A stretch of 64,000 nt of DNA from NCBI GenBank assembly GCA_910574255.1, contig CAJTAK010000004.1, forward strand, positions 276,077-340,076. The letters run 5' to 3'. Source of the stretch: Clostridia bacterium. GTDB lineage: Bacteria; Bacillota; Clostridia; Lachnospirales; Lachnospiraceae. The position numbers and the translations under genes are program-made. The notes beneath the pieces were generated by a model. That model was given only the letters and a program-made list of their open reading frames with translations. It was not told the origin of the DNA and did no database searches. Below are positions 36,953 to 46,154 of this stretch, one piece after another. Positions within the stretch are counted from its first letter, which is position 1; every line of letters begins with the position of its first letter.

Positions 36953-37954
36953 CTATGCAAGTTTCTTATTCTTCAATACATCAATATAAACGGCTATAAT
37001 CAATACCAGACCGATAATAATCTGCTGCCAATTTGCCTGGAGTCCTATCATGGGTAATCCGGTCTGCAATACGGACATCAGGAACACACCGATAATAGTC
37101 CCCGATATGGTTCCCGCACCTCCGCTCATGGAGGTTCCTCCAATGATGGCTCCGCCGATGGCATTCAACTCGATTCCGCCGCCGCCGCCGGGTATCATAG
37201 ACTGGAATGCGGAACTATAAGCCAAAGCCGCCAGTCCGGTAAAAACTCCGGAGATAATATAAGCCAATGTCTGATACTTTGCCACATTCACACCGGAAAG
37301 TCTCGTAGCTTCTTTATTGCTTCCAATAGCGATGATATAGCGCCCCGGCCTGGTCTTGTTCAAGAAGATACTCATAACAACTGCCAGAATCAGCACCCAT
37401 AAGAATCCTATGGGAACTTTTGTTCCGCCCATATCCATCTTAAAGATCTTACGGGTCCAGCCATTGGGCGAACTGGATGACGGCCAGGTAACACTTGCAT
37501 TGCTGGTCACGATGGCTCCCATGCCTCTCACAATCATCATGGTACAAAGTGTTGCCAGGAAAGGAGCATGGCCACCCTTGGAAACGATCAGGCCGTTTAT
37601 GGTTCCCACCAGCAGGCCACACAGCACTGTTACGATGATTCCCACAATAACCGGCATGTTTTTCTGAGTAATCAGATAACCTCCCACCAATGCATAACAA
37701 AACATTCCTGTTCCAATGGAAAGGTCTACACCGCCGGTAATCAGGCAGAACGTAACTCCAATCCCCAGAAAAGCCAGATAATAGGTACAGTCCATAATAC
37801 TCAAAAGTGTTGAATACTGGCGGAATGCGGAGCTTGCGGTGCTAAAGAAGATAAGCATGGCAAGCAGCACGAGTACAACTACAATCTTCTGTACCCCGAT
37901 GGCCCTTACAAGCGGATTGTCTGTAAAAGCATTTCCTTTTTTCTTCTCTGTCAT
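36953..37954 (-). CDS. rbs-type ABC transporter permease (second)
   Basis: Inner-membrane permease of 333 residues with about nine to ten helices, BPD_transp_2 (RbsC) family: FLGIGVTFCLITGGVDLSIG near residue 60, RPGRYIIAIGSNKEATRLSGVN, and a glycine-rich IGGAIIGGTSMSGGAG. ATG 37952-37954 is chosen for its AGGAGGGG site; the longer open frame overlaps the ATPase gene. Pairs with the permease at 39480-40481 into a probable heterodimer. Confidence 0.94.
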   Translation of the reverse strand: MTEKKKGNAFTDNPLVRAIGVQKIVVVLVLLAMLIFFSTASSAFRQYSTLLSIMDCTYYLAFLGIGVTFCLITGGVDLSIGTGMFCYALVGGYLITQKNMPVIVGIIVTVLCGLLVGTINGLIVSKGGHAPFLATLCTMMIVRGMGAIVTSNASVTWPSSSSPNGWTRKIFKMDMGGTKVPIGFLWVLILAVVMSIFLNKTRPGRYIIAIGSNKEATRLSGVNVAKYQTLAYIISGVFTGLAALAYSSAFQSMIPGGGGGIELNAIGGAIIGGTSMSGGAGTISGTIIGVFLMSVLQTGLPMIGLQANWQQIIIGLVLIIAVYIDVLKNKKLA

Positions 37955-37967
37955 GATTTCTCCCCTC

Positions 37968-39461
37968 CTAATCCCTAAGCGTCGCCGCATGCATGATTCG
38001 TTCCTGCGTAGCCTCTGAAATATCCAGCTCACCGGTTTTTCTGCCCTCACACATAACCACGATCCGGTCACTCATTCGCAAAATCTCCGTCATCTCTGAT
38101 GAAATCATGATAACAGACTTGCCCTGAGCCACCAGTTCATTCATCAACTGATAAATCTCGCTCTTGGCTCCTACGTCAATACCCCGGGTAGGTTCATCGA
38201 AAATCAGAATATCACAGTTCCTTACCAGCCATTTGGCAATAACCACTTTCTGCTGATTTCCTCCGGAAAGATTCACTACTAGTTGATCTACGCCAGGTGT
38301 CTTTGTCTTAAGTGTCTCTACATACTGCTGAGCCACCTGATTTTCTTTCTTCTTATCAATAAAGGCACCTTTCATAAAATTCTCAAGACTGGCCATGGTA
38401 GAATTCTCTGCGATTGTTTTTGCCACTACAATTCCATATCGTTTTCTATCCTCTGACAGATAGCCAATGCCACATTTTACCGCATCCTGGGGAGTCTTTA
38501 TGTCTACTTTTTGTCCGTTTACATAAATATCTCCGCTTTCCTTGGGATCTGCTCCAAACAAAGCCCTTGCCGTCTCGGTTCTGCCTGCTCCCATCAATCC
38601 GGAAAAACCTAAGATTTCTCCTTTTCTCAGTTCAAAACTTACATCCCGAACCATCCTGCCTGCATTCAGGTGCTCTACCTTTAGTACAATAGGCGCATCC
38701 TTGGGAACGGCGCTCTCTGTCTTGGGATCCTCATAAATTACACGGCCTACCATCATATTGATGATATCATCCTTGGTGGAATCCTTCGTAATCAGGGTTC
38801 CTACGTAACCGCCGTCACGCATAACCGTTACCCGATCCGTAATGACTTTAATCTCGTCCATACGATGGGAAATATATACGATACCCATCTGCTTATCCCG
38901 CAGATCCCGGATAATCTTGAATAACTCTTCAATCTCTGCCTCTGTCAATGCCGCAGAGGGCTCATCAAAAATAATAACCTTCGCCTCGTGGGAGATAGCC
39001 TTTGCAATCTCGCACATCTGCTGCTTTCCGACCGTCAGACGGCTCATGGTTTCTTTCGGATCTATATCAATGCCAAGCTGATCAAAAAGCTTTTTTGCTT
39101 CTTCATTCATTTTCTTGTCATCAATGAGTTTGCCGTTCATAATCTCCCGGCCGATAAAGATGTTCTGAGCCACTGTCAGGTGTCCCATCATATTCAGCTC
39201 CTGATGCACAATCACAATTCCCGCATCCTGAGCCTCTCTCGGGTTGGAAAACTCCATTTCCCTTCCCTCATAGGTAATCGTACCCTCGTCCTTGGTGTAA
39301 ATGCCGGTCAGCACTTTCATAAGAGTTGACTTTCCGGCTCCATTCTCGCCCATCAGCGCATGTACTTCGCCTTTTCTGACCTCCAGGTCCACATGATCCA
39401 GTGCATGTACTCCGGGGAACGATTTATCGATGCCTTTCATGGTTAAAATTACGTCGCCCAT
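37968..39461 (-). CDS. rbs-type ABC transporter ATPase, duplicated
   Basis: 497 residues with two fused ATPase domains (RbsA/MglA type). Domain 1: Walker A GENGAGKST, signature TVGKQQM, Walker B IIFDEPSAALT. Domain 2 has the usual degenerate Walker A GLMGAGRTE but an intact signature LSGGNQQK and Walker B LIFDEPTRGIDVG. Powers uptake through the flanking permeases. Confidence 0.96.
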   Translation of the reverse strand: MGDVILTMKGIDKSFPGVHALDHVDLEVRKGEVHALMGENGAGKSTLMKVLTGIYTKDEGTITYEGREMEFSNPREAQDAGIVIVHQELNMMGHLTVAQNIFIGREIMNGKLIDDKKMNEEAKKLFDQLGIDIDPKETMSRLTVGKQQMCEIAKAISHEAKVIIFDEPSAALTEAEIEELFKIIRDLRDKQMGIVYISHRMDEIKVITDRVTVMRDGGYVGTLITKDSTKDDIINMMVGRVIYEDPKTESAVPKDAPIVLKVEHLNAGRMVRDVSFELRKGEILGFSGLMGAGRTETARALFGADPKESGDIYVNGQKVDIKTPQDAVKCGIGYLSEDRKRYGIVVAKTIAENSTMASLENFMKGAFIDKKKENQVAQQYVETLKTKTPGVDQLVVNLSGGNQQKVVIAKWLVRNCDILIFDEPTRGIDVGAKSEIYQLMNELVAQGKSVIMISSEMTEILRMSDRIVVMCEGRKTGELDISEATQERIMHAATLRD

Positions 39462-39479
39462 TTTTCCTCCCCCTCTCGC

Positions 39480-40481
39480 CTAATTGCGTCTGCTTCTGCT
39501 GCGCAGGTCTGCATATACTACCGTCAGAACGATAAGTCCGGTAATTATGTACTGGTAATTGATCTGGAAGCCCATGGCCATAATCCCCTCCTGCAGAAGT
39601 GCAATAATCAGTACTCCAATAAGAGTTCCTCCAATGGAAGCCACACCTCCGGTCATAGATGTTCCTCCCATTACGCATCCGGCAATAGCCTCGTTATTAA
39701 ACGTATCACCAAGGCCCGGAAGAACCGTAGTGTTCTTAGCCACATAGAAGATAGCCGCCATTCCAGCCAGTGTTCCGCAGATAATATATGCCAGCGTTTC
39801 CCACCGCTTGGTATTCACGCCGGACAGTCTTACGGCTTCCCGATTGCTGCCAATACAAAGGATATACCGCCCTGCCATGGTCTTATTCAAAATGACAGCA
39901 CAGATAACGGCTGCCAGAAGCAGAATAAACAGTCCTGTGGGAATCTCCGTAGTTCCCACTTTCATGCCTACCAGGTTCCGGAACCAACCATTGGCATCTC
40001 CTGCCTGGGGCCAGCTTACGGACTGTGTCTTTGTAAATACGGATCCGATTCCTTTTGCAAGCATCATGCTTGCCATGGAAGTAATAAATGACGGCAGCCC
40101 CGCATAAGATACCAGAACGCCGTTAAGCACTCCAAAAGCCGTTCCTACAAGGATGCACAGAATCAGGCATATAATCAGCGGCCATCCCTTGGAAGTCAAA
40201 AGATATCCCGAGATCAGCGCCCCGCAGAACATCACCGGACCAATTGAAAAATCAATTCCCCCCGTAGCAATAACAAAGGTTACTCCCAAAGATAAGAAGC
40301 CCATGAAATAAGCATACTTCAATAAGCTGACGATACGGGCAAAACTCACAAAGTTTGCATTTGCCTTTACCAGCGGTGTGATGAGTGCAAACAGGAGATA
40401 CAGCAACACCATAACACACAACAGTACCAGCCTGTTAAACCCAATCTTCTTTACGATTGCATTCTGTTTAATTTTTTCCAC
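39480..40481 (-). CDS. rbs-type ABC transporter permease (first)
   Basis: Inner-membrane permease of 333 residues, RbsC family: LSLGVTFVIATGGIDFSIGPV, AGRYILCIGSNREAVRLSGVN and CVMGGTSMTGGVAS. Starts at GTG 40479-40481 with GGAGGG seven bases upstream. First gene of the transporter operon, which runs permease-ATPase-permease-binding protein-fucU. Confidence 0.94.
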   Translation of the reverse strand: MEKIKQNAIVKKIGFNRLVLLCVMVLLYLLFALITPLVKANANFVSFARIVSLLKYAYFMGFLSLGVTFVIATGGIDFSIGPVMFCGALISGYLLTSKGWPLIICLILCILVGTAFGVLNGVLVSYAGLPSFITSMASMMLAKGIGSVFTKTQSVSWPQAGDANGWFRNLVGMKVGTTEIPTGLFILLLAAVICAVILNKTMAGRYILCIGSNREAVRLSGVNTKRWETLAYIICGTLAGMAAIFYVAKNTTVLPGLGDTFNNEAIAGCVMGGTSMTGGVASIGGTLIGVLIIALLQEGIMAMGFQINYQYIITGLIVLTVVYADLRSRSRRN

Positions 40482-40551
40482 CTTTTTCCCTCCAGTACCC
40501 CCGTAGAGAAGGCGACAAAATACGCCTTGTCTGCTCGTTGAATTTATGACT

Positions 40552-40580
40552 ATTATATGTCCAAATTATGAATAAAGTAA
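40552..40580 (-). promoter_or_regulatory. Probable activator-dependent promoter of the sugar ABC operon
   Basis: Minus strand: perfect -10 TATAAT (40552-40557) but a poor -35, TTACTT (40575-40580), 17 bp apart. A weak -35 fits activation by the YesN-type regulator encoded upstream. A small hairpin (AAGGCG/CGCCTT) lies in the leader. Confidence 0.55.
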
Positions 40581-40615
40581 TAGAAAATCCTTTTGGAATA
40601 GGTGAATATTTTACG

Positions 40616-40661
40616 AAAAAAAGTTCATCAATCTCTTTTGCTCAAGATTGATGAACTTTTT
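40616..40661 (-). terminator. Terminator of the sensor operon
   Basis: Perfect 14-bp stem AAGTTCATCAATCT/AGATTGATGAACTT extended by A-T pairs and followed on the minus strand by a run of seven T. It ends the regulator-kinase-sensor operon and insulates the transporter operon. Confidence 0.93.
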
Positions 40662-40682
40662 CCCCGGTTTTAATTGGAAAAT

Positions 40683-41678
40683 TTATAATCCTTTCGTACT
40701 CTTACCGAAAAACGGAAACAGTAATTTTTGATTTTCTTCCGTATACATATTCTCTTTTGTAATCAGCTCCGAGCCCGAATCCACATAAGACTCCACTTCT
40801 TTTCCTCTTGCCGCCCGTACCGCCGTTTCTATTCCCAGATATCCCATATTAAAGGGCTTCTGTATCACAATAGCATCAAACACTCCCTCCTCCAAGAGCC
40901 GAATCTCTTCAATGGAGCTGTCAAAGCCTGCCATATGGCAGTTTTCGGAACGCCCCATATCCTTTACCGCCCTGGCAGCCCCCACTGCCGAATATTCATT
41001 CAAGCCCACAATCAGATTCATGTCCGGATAATGTTCAAGCAGGCTGCAGGTTAACTCATAAGCCTTATCCGAAGAAGAATCGCAAAATACCACCTCTGCA
41101 ATCTGCTTCTGGGCATCCTTTAACCCGGCCCGAAAACCACTTTCCCTCTCCGTCGCTGTGGAAGTCCCTTTTACATGTCCCACAACCCCAATCAGGGTAT
41201 CCGCATCCACAAATTGGCTCATATATGACCCCATTTTATAACCGGCTTCAAAATTATCCGTAGCAATCAGAGATACTCCCATTTCTTTTTCCATGGTGGA
41301 ATCCATAAGCACCAGCGTAATTCCTGCCGCTTCAATCTGCTCTGCGTAAGGTATGGTTTCCTCAAAGCTGCTGGGCGTAAGAGCAATTGCATCCGGTTTT
41401 TGTTCAATAGCCTCCAGGATCATCTGATGCTGAAGCTGTGAGTCACTCTCCTGTCTGGGTCCCATTACGGTCAGCTCCACGCCCAGTTCATCTGCCGCCA
41501 TATGCCCGCCCTCGTATATGCAGGTCCAGAAGTCCGTATCATCCACCGCTTTCTGGATCAATACGATCTGCAGGGGCTCTGAACTATAATTCTGTCTTTG
41601 CAGATACCATCCTCCCGAAACCAGCGTAGCAGCAAGCAAAACTCCCGCAAGCAAAAGCCTTTGTTTATGATTCCTCAT
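40683..41678 (-). CDS. Membrane-anchored sugar-binding sensor protein
   Basis: 331 residues. One N-terminal membrane helix (about residues 7-24) without a lipobox cysteine, then a type-I periplasmic-binding domain (VLIQKAVDDTDFWTCIYEGG, LMDSTMEKEMGVSLIATDNFEAG, MAGFDSSIEEIRLLEEG). Anchored binding proteins beside a YesM-like kinase and YesN-like regulator form three-component sugar sensors; Clostridium beijerinckii XylFII-LytS-YesN is the case I recall. ATG 41676-41678 lies in a 14-bp overlap with the kinase gene and has GGAGGAGG upstream. Ligand unknown. Confidence 0.87.
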   Translation of the reverse strand: MRNHKQRLLLAGVLLAATLVSGGWYLQRQNYSSEPLQIVLIQKAVDDTDFWTCIYEGGHMAADELGVELTVMGPRQESDSQLQHQMILEAIEQKPDAIALTPSSFEETIPYAEQIEAAGITLVLMDSTMEKEMGVSLIATDNFEAGYKMGSYMSQFVDADTLIGVVGHVKGTSTATERESGFRAGLKDAQKQIAEVVFCDSSSDKAYELTCSLLEHYPDMNLIVGLNEYSAVGAARAVKDMGRSENCHMAGFDSSIEEIRLLEEGVFDAIVIQKPFNMGYLGIETAVRAARGKEVESYVDSGSELITKENMYTEENQKLLFPFFGKSTKGL

Positions 41679-43449
41679 CGCTTCCCTCCTCCTTTCCAAA
41701 GGGAAGTGTTATGGCCGCCTCCGTTCCCTTTCCCGGACTGCTCTTAAAGCTAATTCCATAATCTTCTCCGTAATAAATCTGTATCCTCTCATTAACATTG
41801 TTGAGCCCCACTCCGTTAGAACGGGTGTCTCTGGTATGCTTCTCAAAAATATGAGCCAGAGTTTCCGAATCCATTCCTTTTCCGTCATCCCGCACCCGGA
41901 GAATCATATGCTCCCCCTCCCGAAATCCCTCGATCCGAACCATTCCCTTTCCCTCTTTATACTTAATCCCATGATAGATGGCATTTTCTACCAAAGGCTG
42001 CAGAATCAGTTTAATCACATTTTCCTGCAGAATCTCTGGTTCTACCTGAATCTCATATTCCAGCTTATCCTTGTAACGCATTTTCTGAATGGTCAGATAG
42101 GTTTCTGTGTATTCTACCTCTTCGGCCACGGTTACCGTCTCCTGCTCATTGCTGATGCTCCGGCGCAGAAGCTTTGCCAGAGAGGAAGTCATACGCACTA
42201 CTTCCTGATTCTTTCCCCACTCAGCCATCCAGATAATAGAGTCCAGAGTATTATACAGAAAATGAGGATTGATCTGAGATTGGAGGGCCTTAAGCTCTGA
42301 TTTCCGCTTGATCTGCTGCTCCTGATCTCTCTGCTCTATCAGATTTTGAATTTCCTCTGTCATCATATTGAAGTTACGGCTCAAATGCCCTATCTCATTC
42401 TCTTCCCGAACTGCCAGCGCCGCATGGGCAAAATTGCCCTTTTCCACTTCTTTCATGGATTTTTCCAGCGCCTTGATCGGCTTTGTTATTTCATCCGACA
42501 AAAGGTAGGCAAGAACAAGAGCTGCCATGAACAGCGCAAGAGCAATAAGCAGATAAATCTTCCTTGCTTCCTCCGCCCGCCGCATCAGTTCTGATACCAT
42601 GGAAACCCCCACTACAATCCATCCGGTCCGTTCGGATCTGGAGATCGTATACAGACGCCCGTCCTTTGTCAAAAAGGATGACTCCTTTGACTGCATTACC
42701 TCATCAATCAACTCCTTTTTCATACCGCTGTAAATAAGCTGCTGCTGAGGATGGTATACAATTCCCCCATTTTCATCCAAAATATAAATATAGCCCCGGT
42801 TTCCCAGACTGATCCGTTCGCAAAGATCGCTGATAGCGCTGTAGTTCAGATCTACAAAAAATACACCCCCGGCCTCCGGATCCTCTGTTCTGGAAATATT
42901 GCGGCTTAAGGTTACCACCCAGTCATAGCTTCCGTATATGGCGTTTTGCACATGGGAGGAAGAAATCACTGTTTTTTCTCCTGCTGCCACAGCTGCCTGA
43001 TACCAGGTAAGCTCCGAAACATCAATGTAAGGATTCAATCTTGCTCTTCCCTGATTAATCAAAGCCTCCCCGTTTCTGGAAAGAAGCGCAATATTTACAA
43101 TATCGCTTCGAGTATCCGTAATCGTTTTAAAAACTCCCAGAATCCGTTCTGGAATCTCTTCCTCCCTTTCCCTAGAAAGCTCCCGCCCGAACAGGTAATC
43201 CCACACATCGGAATTATCTGCTACAATCAGGGAAATATTCTCCATATAGCCAATGTAAGAATCTATATCATTGTTCACCTGTCCAATTAACTGAGACGTG
43301 TATTCCGTAGAGTTTTCCAGCACGGCTTCCCGGGTAAAATTTAAAGAAAGAAGAAGAAATACCATCAGGGCAAATACAATCAGCACGGCAAAAGAAAAGA
43401 TAATGGAGGTTCGAATACTGCGGAAGCGCATGAGCAAATTCTTTTTCAT
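41665..43449 (-). CDS. YesM-like sensor histidine kinase
   Basis: 594 residues. Membrane helix 1 at about 15-36, an extracellular dCache-like sensor domain (about 40-295), helix 2 at about 298-317, HAMP (about 320-370), the His_kinase motif SQINPHFLYNTLDS with phosphoacceptor H396, and an HATPase_c domain (LVENAIYHGI, DDGKGM, GVGLNNVNERI). Likely reads ligand-bound anchored sensor at the membrane and phosphorylates the regulator encoded upstream. Overlaps that gene by 4 bp. Confidence 0.95.
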   Translation of the reverse strand: MKKNLLMRFRSIRTSIIFSFAVLIVFALMVFLLLSLNFTREAVLENSTEYTSQLIGQVNNDIDSYIGYMENISLIVADNSDVWDYLFGRELSREREEEIPERILGVFKTITDTRSDIVNIALLSRNGEALINQGRARLNPYIDVSELTWYQAAVAAGEKTVISSSHVQNAIYGSYDWVVTLSRNISRTEDPEAGGVFFVDLNYSAISDLCERISLGNRGYIYILDENGGIVYHPQQQLIYSGMKKELIDEVMQSKESSFLTKDGRLYTISRSERTGWIVVGVSMVSELMRRAEEARKIYLLIALALFMAALVLAYLLSDEITKPIKALEKSMKEVEKGNFAHAALAVREENEIGHLSRNFNMMTEEIQNLIEQRDQEQQIKRKSELKALQSQINPHFLYNTLDSIIWMAEWGKNQEVVRMTSSLAKLLRRSISNEQETVTVAEEVEYTETYLTIQKMRYKDKLEYEIQVEPEILQENVIKLILQPLVENAIYHGIKYKEGKGMVRIEGFREGEHMILRVRDDGKGMDSETLAHIFEKHTRDTRSNGVGLNNVNERIQIYYGEDYGISFKSSPGKGTEAAITLPFGKEEGSDEES

Positions 43450-45062
43450 CCTGTTCGTTTCTCCTTGGCGTATTCGGTAGGTGTTCTGCCTGTAGCCTTT
43501 TTAAAAGCAATGCTGAAATAGTGAGGATCTGAAAAACCCACCTCACGGGCAACCTCATAAGTCTTCATAGAAGTATTCTCCAGAAGCTTCTTCGCCTCCT
43601 CCATGCGCTTCTTTGTCAGGGCTTCAATAAACGTCTCCCCCGTACAGCTTTTAAAAAGTGTGCTGAAATAGCTGGTACTGATAGCCAGATGGCTGCACAC
43701 GGAATTCAAGTTCACCTCTGAATTCATATAATTGTCCTTAATATAATCCAAAGCCATCAGGGCCTGCTTCTTACCATAGCTGTCTCTCTGCTCTCCCAGA
43801 AGCTTGGAAATATGGATACAGATAGCCGTCACATCTGCCGCCATATCTGTCAAATGCTCATAATCATAGATCCTGTTTAAGAATGTCTTTTCTTCTTCTA
43901 CAATTATGCATTCCTTTTCCTTTATAAGATTTGCCGTGCCAATAATAGTCAAAAGAAGATTCTGCATATAGATAATAGAACGGTTGCGGTTTACATAGGA
44001 GTCACGAATTTCCTGGGCAAATTCCCGGATCCGTTCCTCTATGGCCTCCTCATTTCCGCTTTTTACCTCCTGCACTACCTGCTCCGCCCATTTTGACACA
44101 TCAATAGACATATTGCTTTTCGGATCTTCTAAAAGTTCCTGCTGCAGAATCCGGCCTCCTCCCATCAAAAACTTCTGTTTCATGGCCTCCCTGGCGCTCT
44201 CATAGGATTGATACAGGCGCCGGACATCCGAGACCGTCTGCCCTACGCCAACCGTGGTCTCAATTAAGAGCAGATTCCCGATGGTTTTCTGAATTTCCTT
44301 AAGCGTCTCGTCTGCCTGCCGGCCCAGCTGCTCCTCCGTGTCGCCGCAGAAAATAATAACGGTCTTTTCCTCCATATTCTGAAAAGCCACTCCCAGCTTC
44401 CGCCGCTCAATTAATTCCTGAGTAATGTTGCAGATAGCAAAAAGCGCCAGCTCGTCCCGAACATCCTTGTACTGGTTTAAAAAGGGTGATAAGTCATCTC
44501 CCTCCACAATAGCCGTATTAAAAAAACAGCCTGTCAAAGAAATCTCCAGCTCCGCCATTTTCTCGTCAAGGCCGCCGGACCGCTCATTTCCCTTAAGAAG
44601 ACTGTTTAAAAAGCGTCCTCGCAAAAAGGGCCTATTACTGATATAGGCCCCCTGCAATTTTTTCAATGTTCTGGTTTTTTCACATTTTTCATCCAGGCTT
44701 TCTTTCGCCCGAAGAAGAACTTCTGTAAGCTCTGCCGGTGTAATGGGCTTTAAAATATACTCCATTACCTGATAGCGCACCGCCTGCTTTGCATATTCAA
44801 ATTCATCATAGCCGCTGATGATGACGGTTTTGGTATCGGGATGATTTTCGTGAACATAACGAGCCAGTTCAATTCCATCCACATAAGGCATACAGATATC
44901 CGTCAGCAAAAGTTCCGGCGGTGTCCGCCTTATCTGATCCATGGCTTCCCTGCCGTTCTCGCAGCTTGCTATCAGTTCAAAACCCAGCTCCTCCCAAGGG
45001 ATGTTTTCACTAATCGCCTCCCGTATCAGCGCTTCATCATCTACCAGCAGTGCTTTATACAT
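43446..45062 (-). CDS. YesN-like response regulator with AraC DNA-binding domain
   Basis: 538 residues. N-terminal receiver domain with DD at 8-9, phosphoacceptor D55 (LLLTDICMPYVDG) and the switch/Lys region YILKPITPAEL; a central region of some 250 residues; a C-terminal AraC domain with two helix-turn-helix motifs (NLNSVCSHLAISTSYFSTLF and KTYEVAREVGFSDPHYFSIAF). ATG 45060-45062 (MYKALLVDDE) is chosen over an earlier ATG directly touching the ribosome site. Likely activates the ABC operon at 40552-40580. Confidence 0.94.
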   Translation of the reverse strand: MYKALLVDDEALIREAISENIPWEELGFELIASCENGREAMDQIRRTPPELLLTDICMPYVDGIELARYVHENHPDTKTVIISGYDEFEYAKQAVRYQVMEYILKPITPAELTEVLLRAKESLDEKCEKTRTLKKLQGAYISNRPFLRGRFLNSLLKGNERSGGLDEKMAELEISLTGCFFNTAIVEGDDLSPFLNQYKDVRDELALFAICNITQELIERRKLGVAFQNMEEKTVIIFCGDTEEQLGRQADETLKEIQKTIGNLLLIETTVGVGQTVSDVRRLYQSYESAREAMKQKFLMGGGRILQQELLEDPKSNMSIDVSKWAEQVVQEVKSGNEEAIEERIREFAQEIRDSYVNRNRSIIYMQNLLLTIIGTANLIKEKECIIVEEEKTFLNRIYDYEHLTDMAADVTAICIHISKLLGEQRDSYGKKQALMALDYIKDNYMNSEVNLNSVCSHLAISTSYFSTLFKSCTGETFIEALTKKRMEEAKKLLENTSMKTYEVAREVGFSDPHYFSIAFKKATGRTPTEYAKEKRTG

Positions 45063-45088
45063 AACCTGCATTCTCCTCAAATATGTCT

Positions 45089-45979
45089 TTAGCCAAACAG
45101 CTTATTAAAGAAACCGACTATCGCATCAAAAAACCGGGTAATAAAGTTTCCCACCTGTTCCGTGTCGATATTATCCAGATCCAGTCCCATTCCTTTCAGC
45201 TTTTCATACAGTTCTCCGGCCTGCCTTGCCAGCGCATCCACATCCAGATCCAGCTTACTGATCTTATTCATAAGCTTGATCAGCTCCGCCACCTGCTCGT
45301 CTGTCAGCTCAATGTTAAATTCCTTCATGGCATTGCGGATGATTCGCTCAATATCCTCATCCGACTCTATATGCTCTTCTGCAATCTGCTGCTTGATATA
45401 GGCAATAATATCAGATGCCGCTTCCGAGTCACCCAGTATATCACCCAGATCTCCTGTTACGACAATCTCATTTACCGCCGTTTCCAGAGCTTCCTCACCT
45501 ACCGTCTCACCGGTCATTTCTTCATAGCCCTTTACCGCACCAATAAGCGCAGCCGTTCCTGACAGGTTGGTAGGACCTGCCACATAGACATCAGCATCCT
45601 TAAGTCCTGCCGTAATCAGGGCATTCCGGTACATATCTATGGTGCAGTAACTGATATTGTAGGTAGTAACGTTCAGTCCTGATCCTTCTGCCGCCGGACG
45701 GATCAGCACAGAAGACAGCGCTTTCGTTCCTATGACGCTTGAACCCAAATATTGATCCAAATACTGATGCTCCTGTTCATTCGTCACGTAGATTACTTTA
45801 TAATTGTCCAATTCCGCCGGATCTACTCCCAACAGATTTAGTACAACTGCTTTCTGGTCTTCACTCAGGTTTGCCCCCAATGCCAGAATCGGCGTGTCAT
45901 CCTCTGCCGCAAAGGCTGTAATTCCGGTTGTAACCAACATTACCATGGCTAGTACCAGAGATAAAAGTCTCTTTTTCAT
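45089..45979 (-). CDS. Secreted DUF1002 protein
   Basis: 296 residues with a clear signal peptide (MKKRLLSLVLAMVMLVTTGITAFA, cleavage after AFA). The DUF1002 region has GANLSEDQKAVVLNLLGV and the segment ITAGLKDADVYVAGPTNLSGTAALIGA; a helical Asp/Leu-rich tail follows. Such proteins are common in Firmicutes and have no established function. It lies 26 bp before the response regulator gene and could share its transcript, though no functional tie is evident. Confidence 0.88.
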   Translation of the reverse strand: MKKRLLSLVLAMVMLVTTGITAFAAEDDTPILALGANLSEDQKAVVLNLLGVDPAELDNYKVIYVTNEQEHQYLDQYLGSSVIGTKALSSVLIRPAAEGSGLNVTTYNISYCTIDMYRNALITAGLKDADVYVAGPTNLSGTAALIGAVKGYEEMTGETVGEEALETAVNEIVVTGDLGDILGDSEAASDIIAYIKQQIAEEHIESDEDIERIIRNAMKEFNIELTDEQVAELIKLMNKISKLDLDVDALARQAGELYEKLKGMGLDLDNIDTEQVGNFITRFFDAIVGFFNKLFG

Positions 45980-46023
45980 TTTTTACTCCTCCTTTTTAAG
46001 TTGCTACGCAACAGTACTAAAGT

Positions 46024-46114
46024 GTAAAGTCCCTTCAGCACACACCTAATGAGAGAAACTTTCATTCGAAAAGAAACTCATGAAAGTTTCTCTCGTGTGC
46101 CTTTGCGACTTTAC
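46024..46114. repeat. Nested long inverted repeat upstream of the DUF1002 gene
   Basis: Three stems in register: outer GTAAAGTC/GACTTTAC (46024-46031, 46107-46114), middle GCACAC/GTGTGC (46038-46043, 46095-46100), inner GAGAGAAACTTTCAT/ATGAAAGTTTCTCTC (46051-46065, 46080-46094) with a 14-base loop. No gene lies in 45980-46154. It may be a small palindromic element or a structured leader/trailer RNA. Confidence 0.8.
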
Positions 46115-46154
46115 GGTCAAGCTAAAAAAATTTATCATTATCACTTAACATTTC

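Noticed and set aside
36927..36958. Imperfect repeat GTAAACTGC...GCAGTAAAC before the second rbs-type permease stop
   Set aside because: Only five pairs are perfect, too weak for a terminator call.
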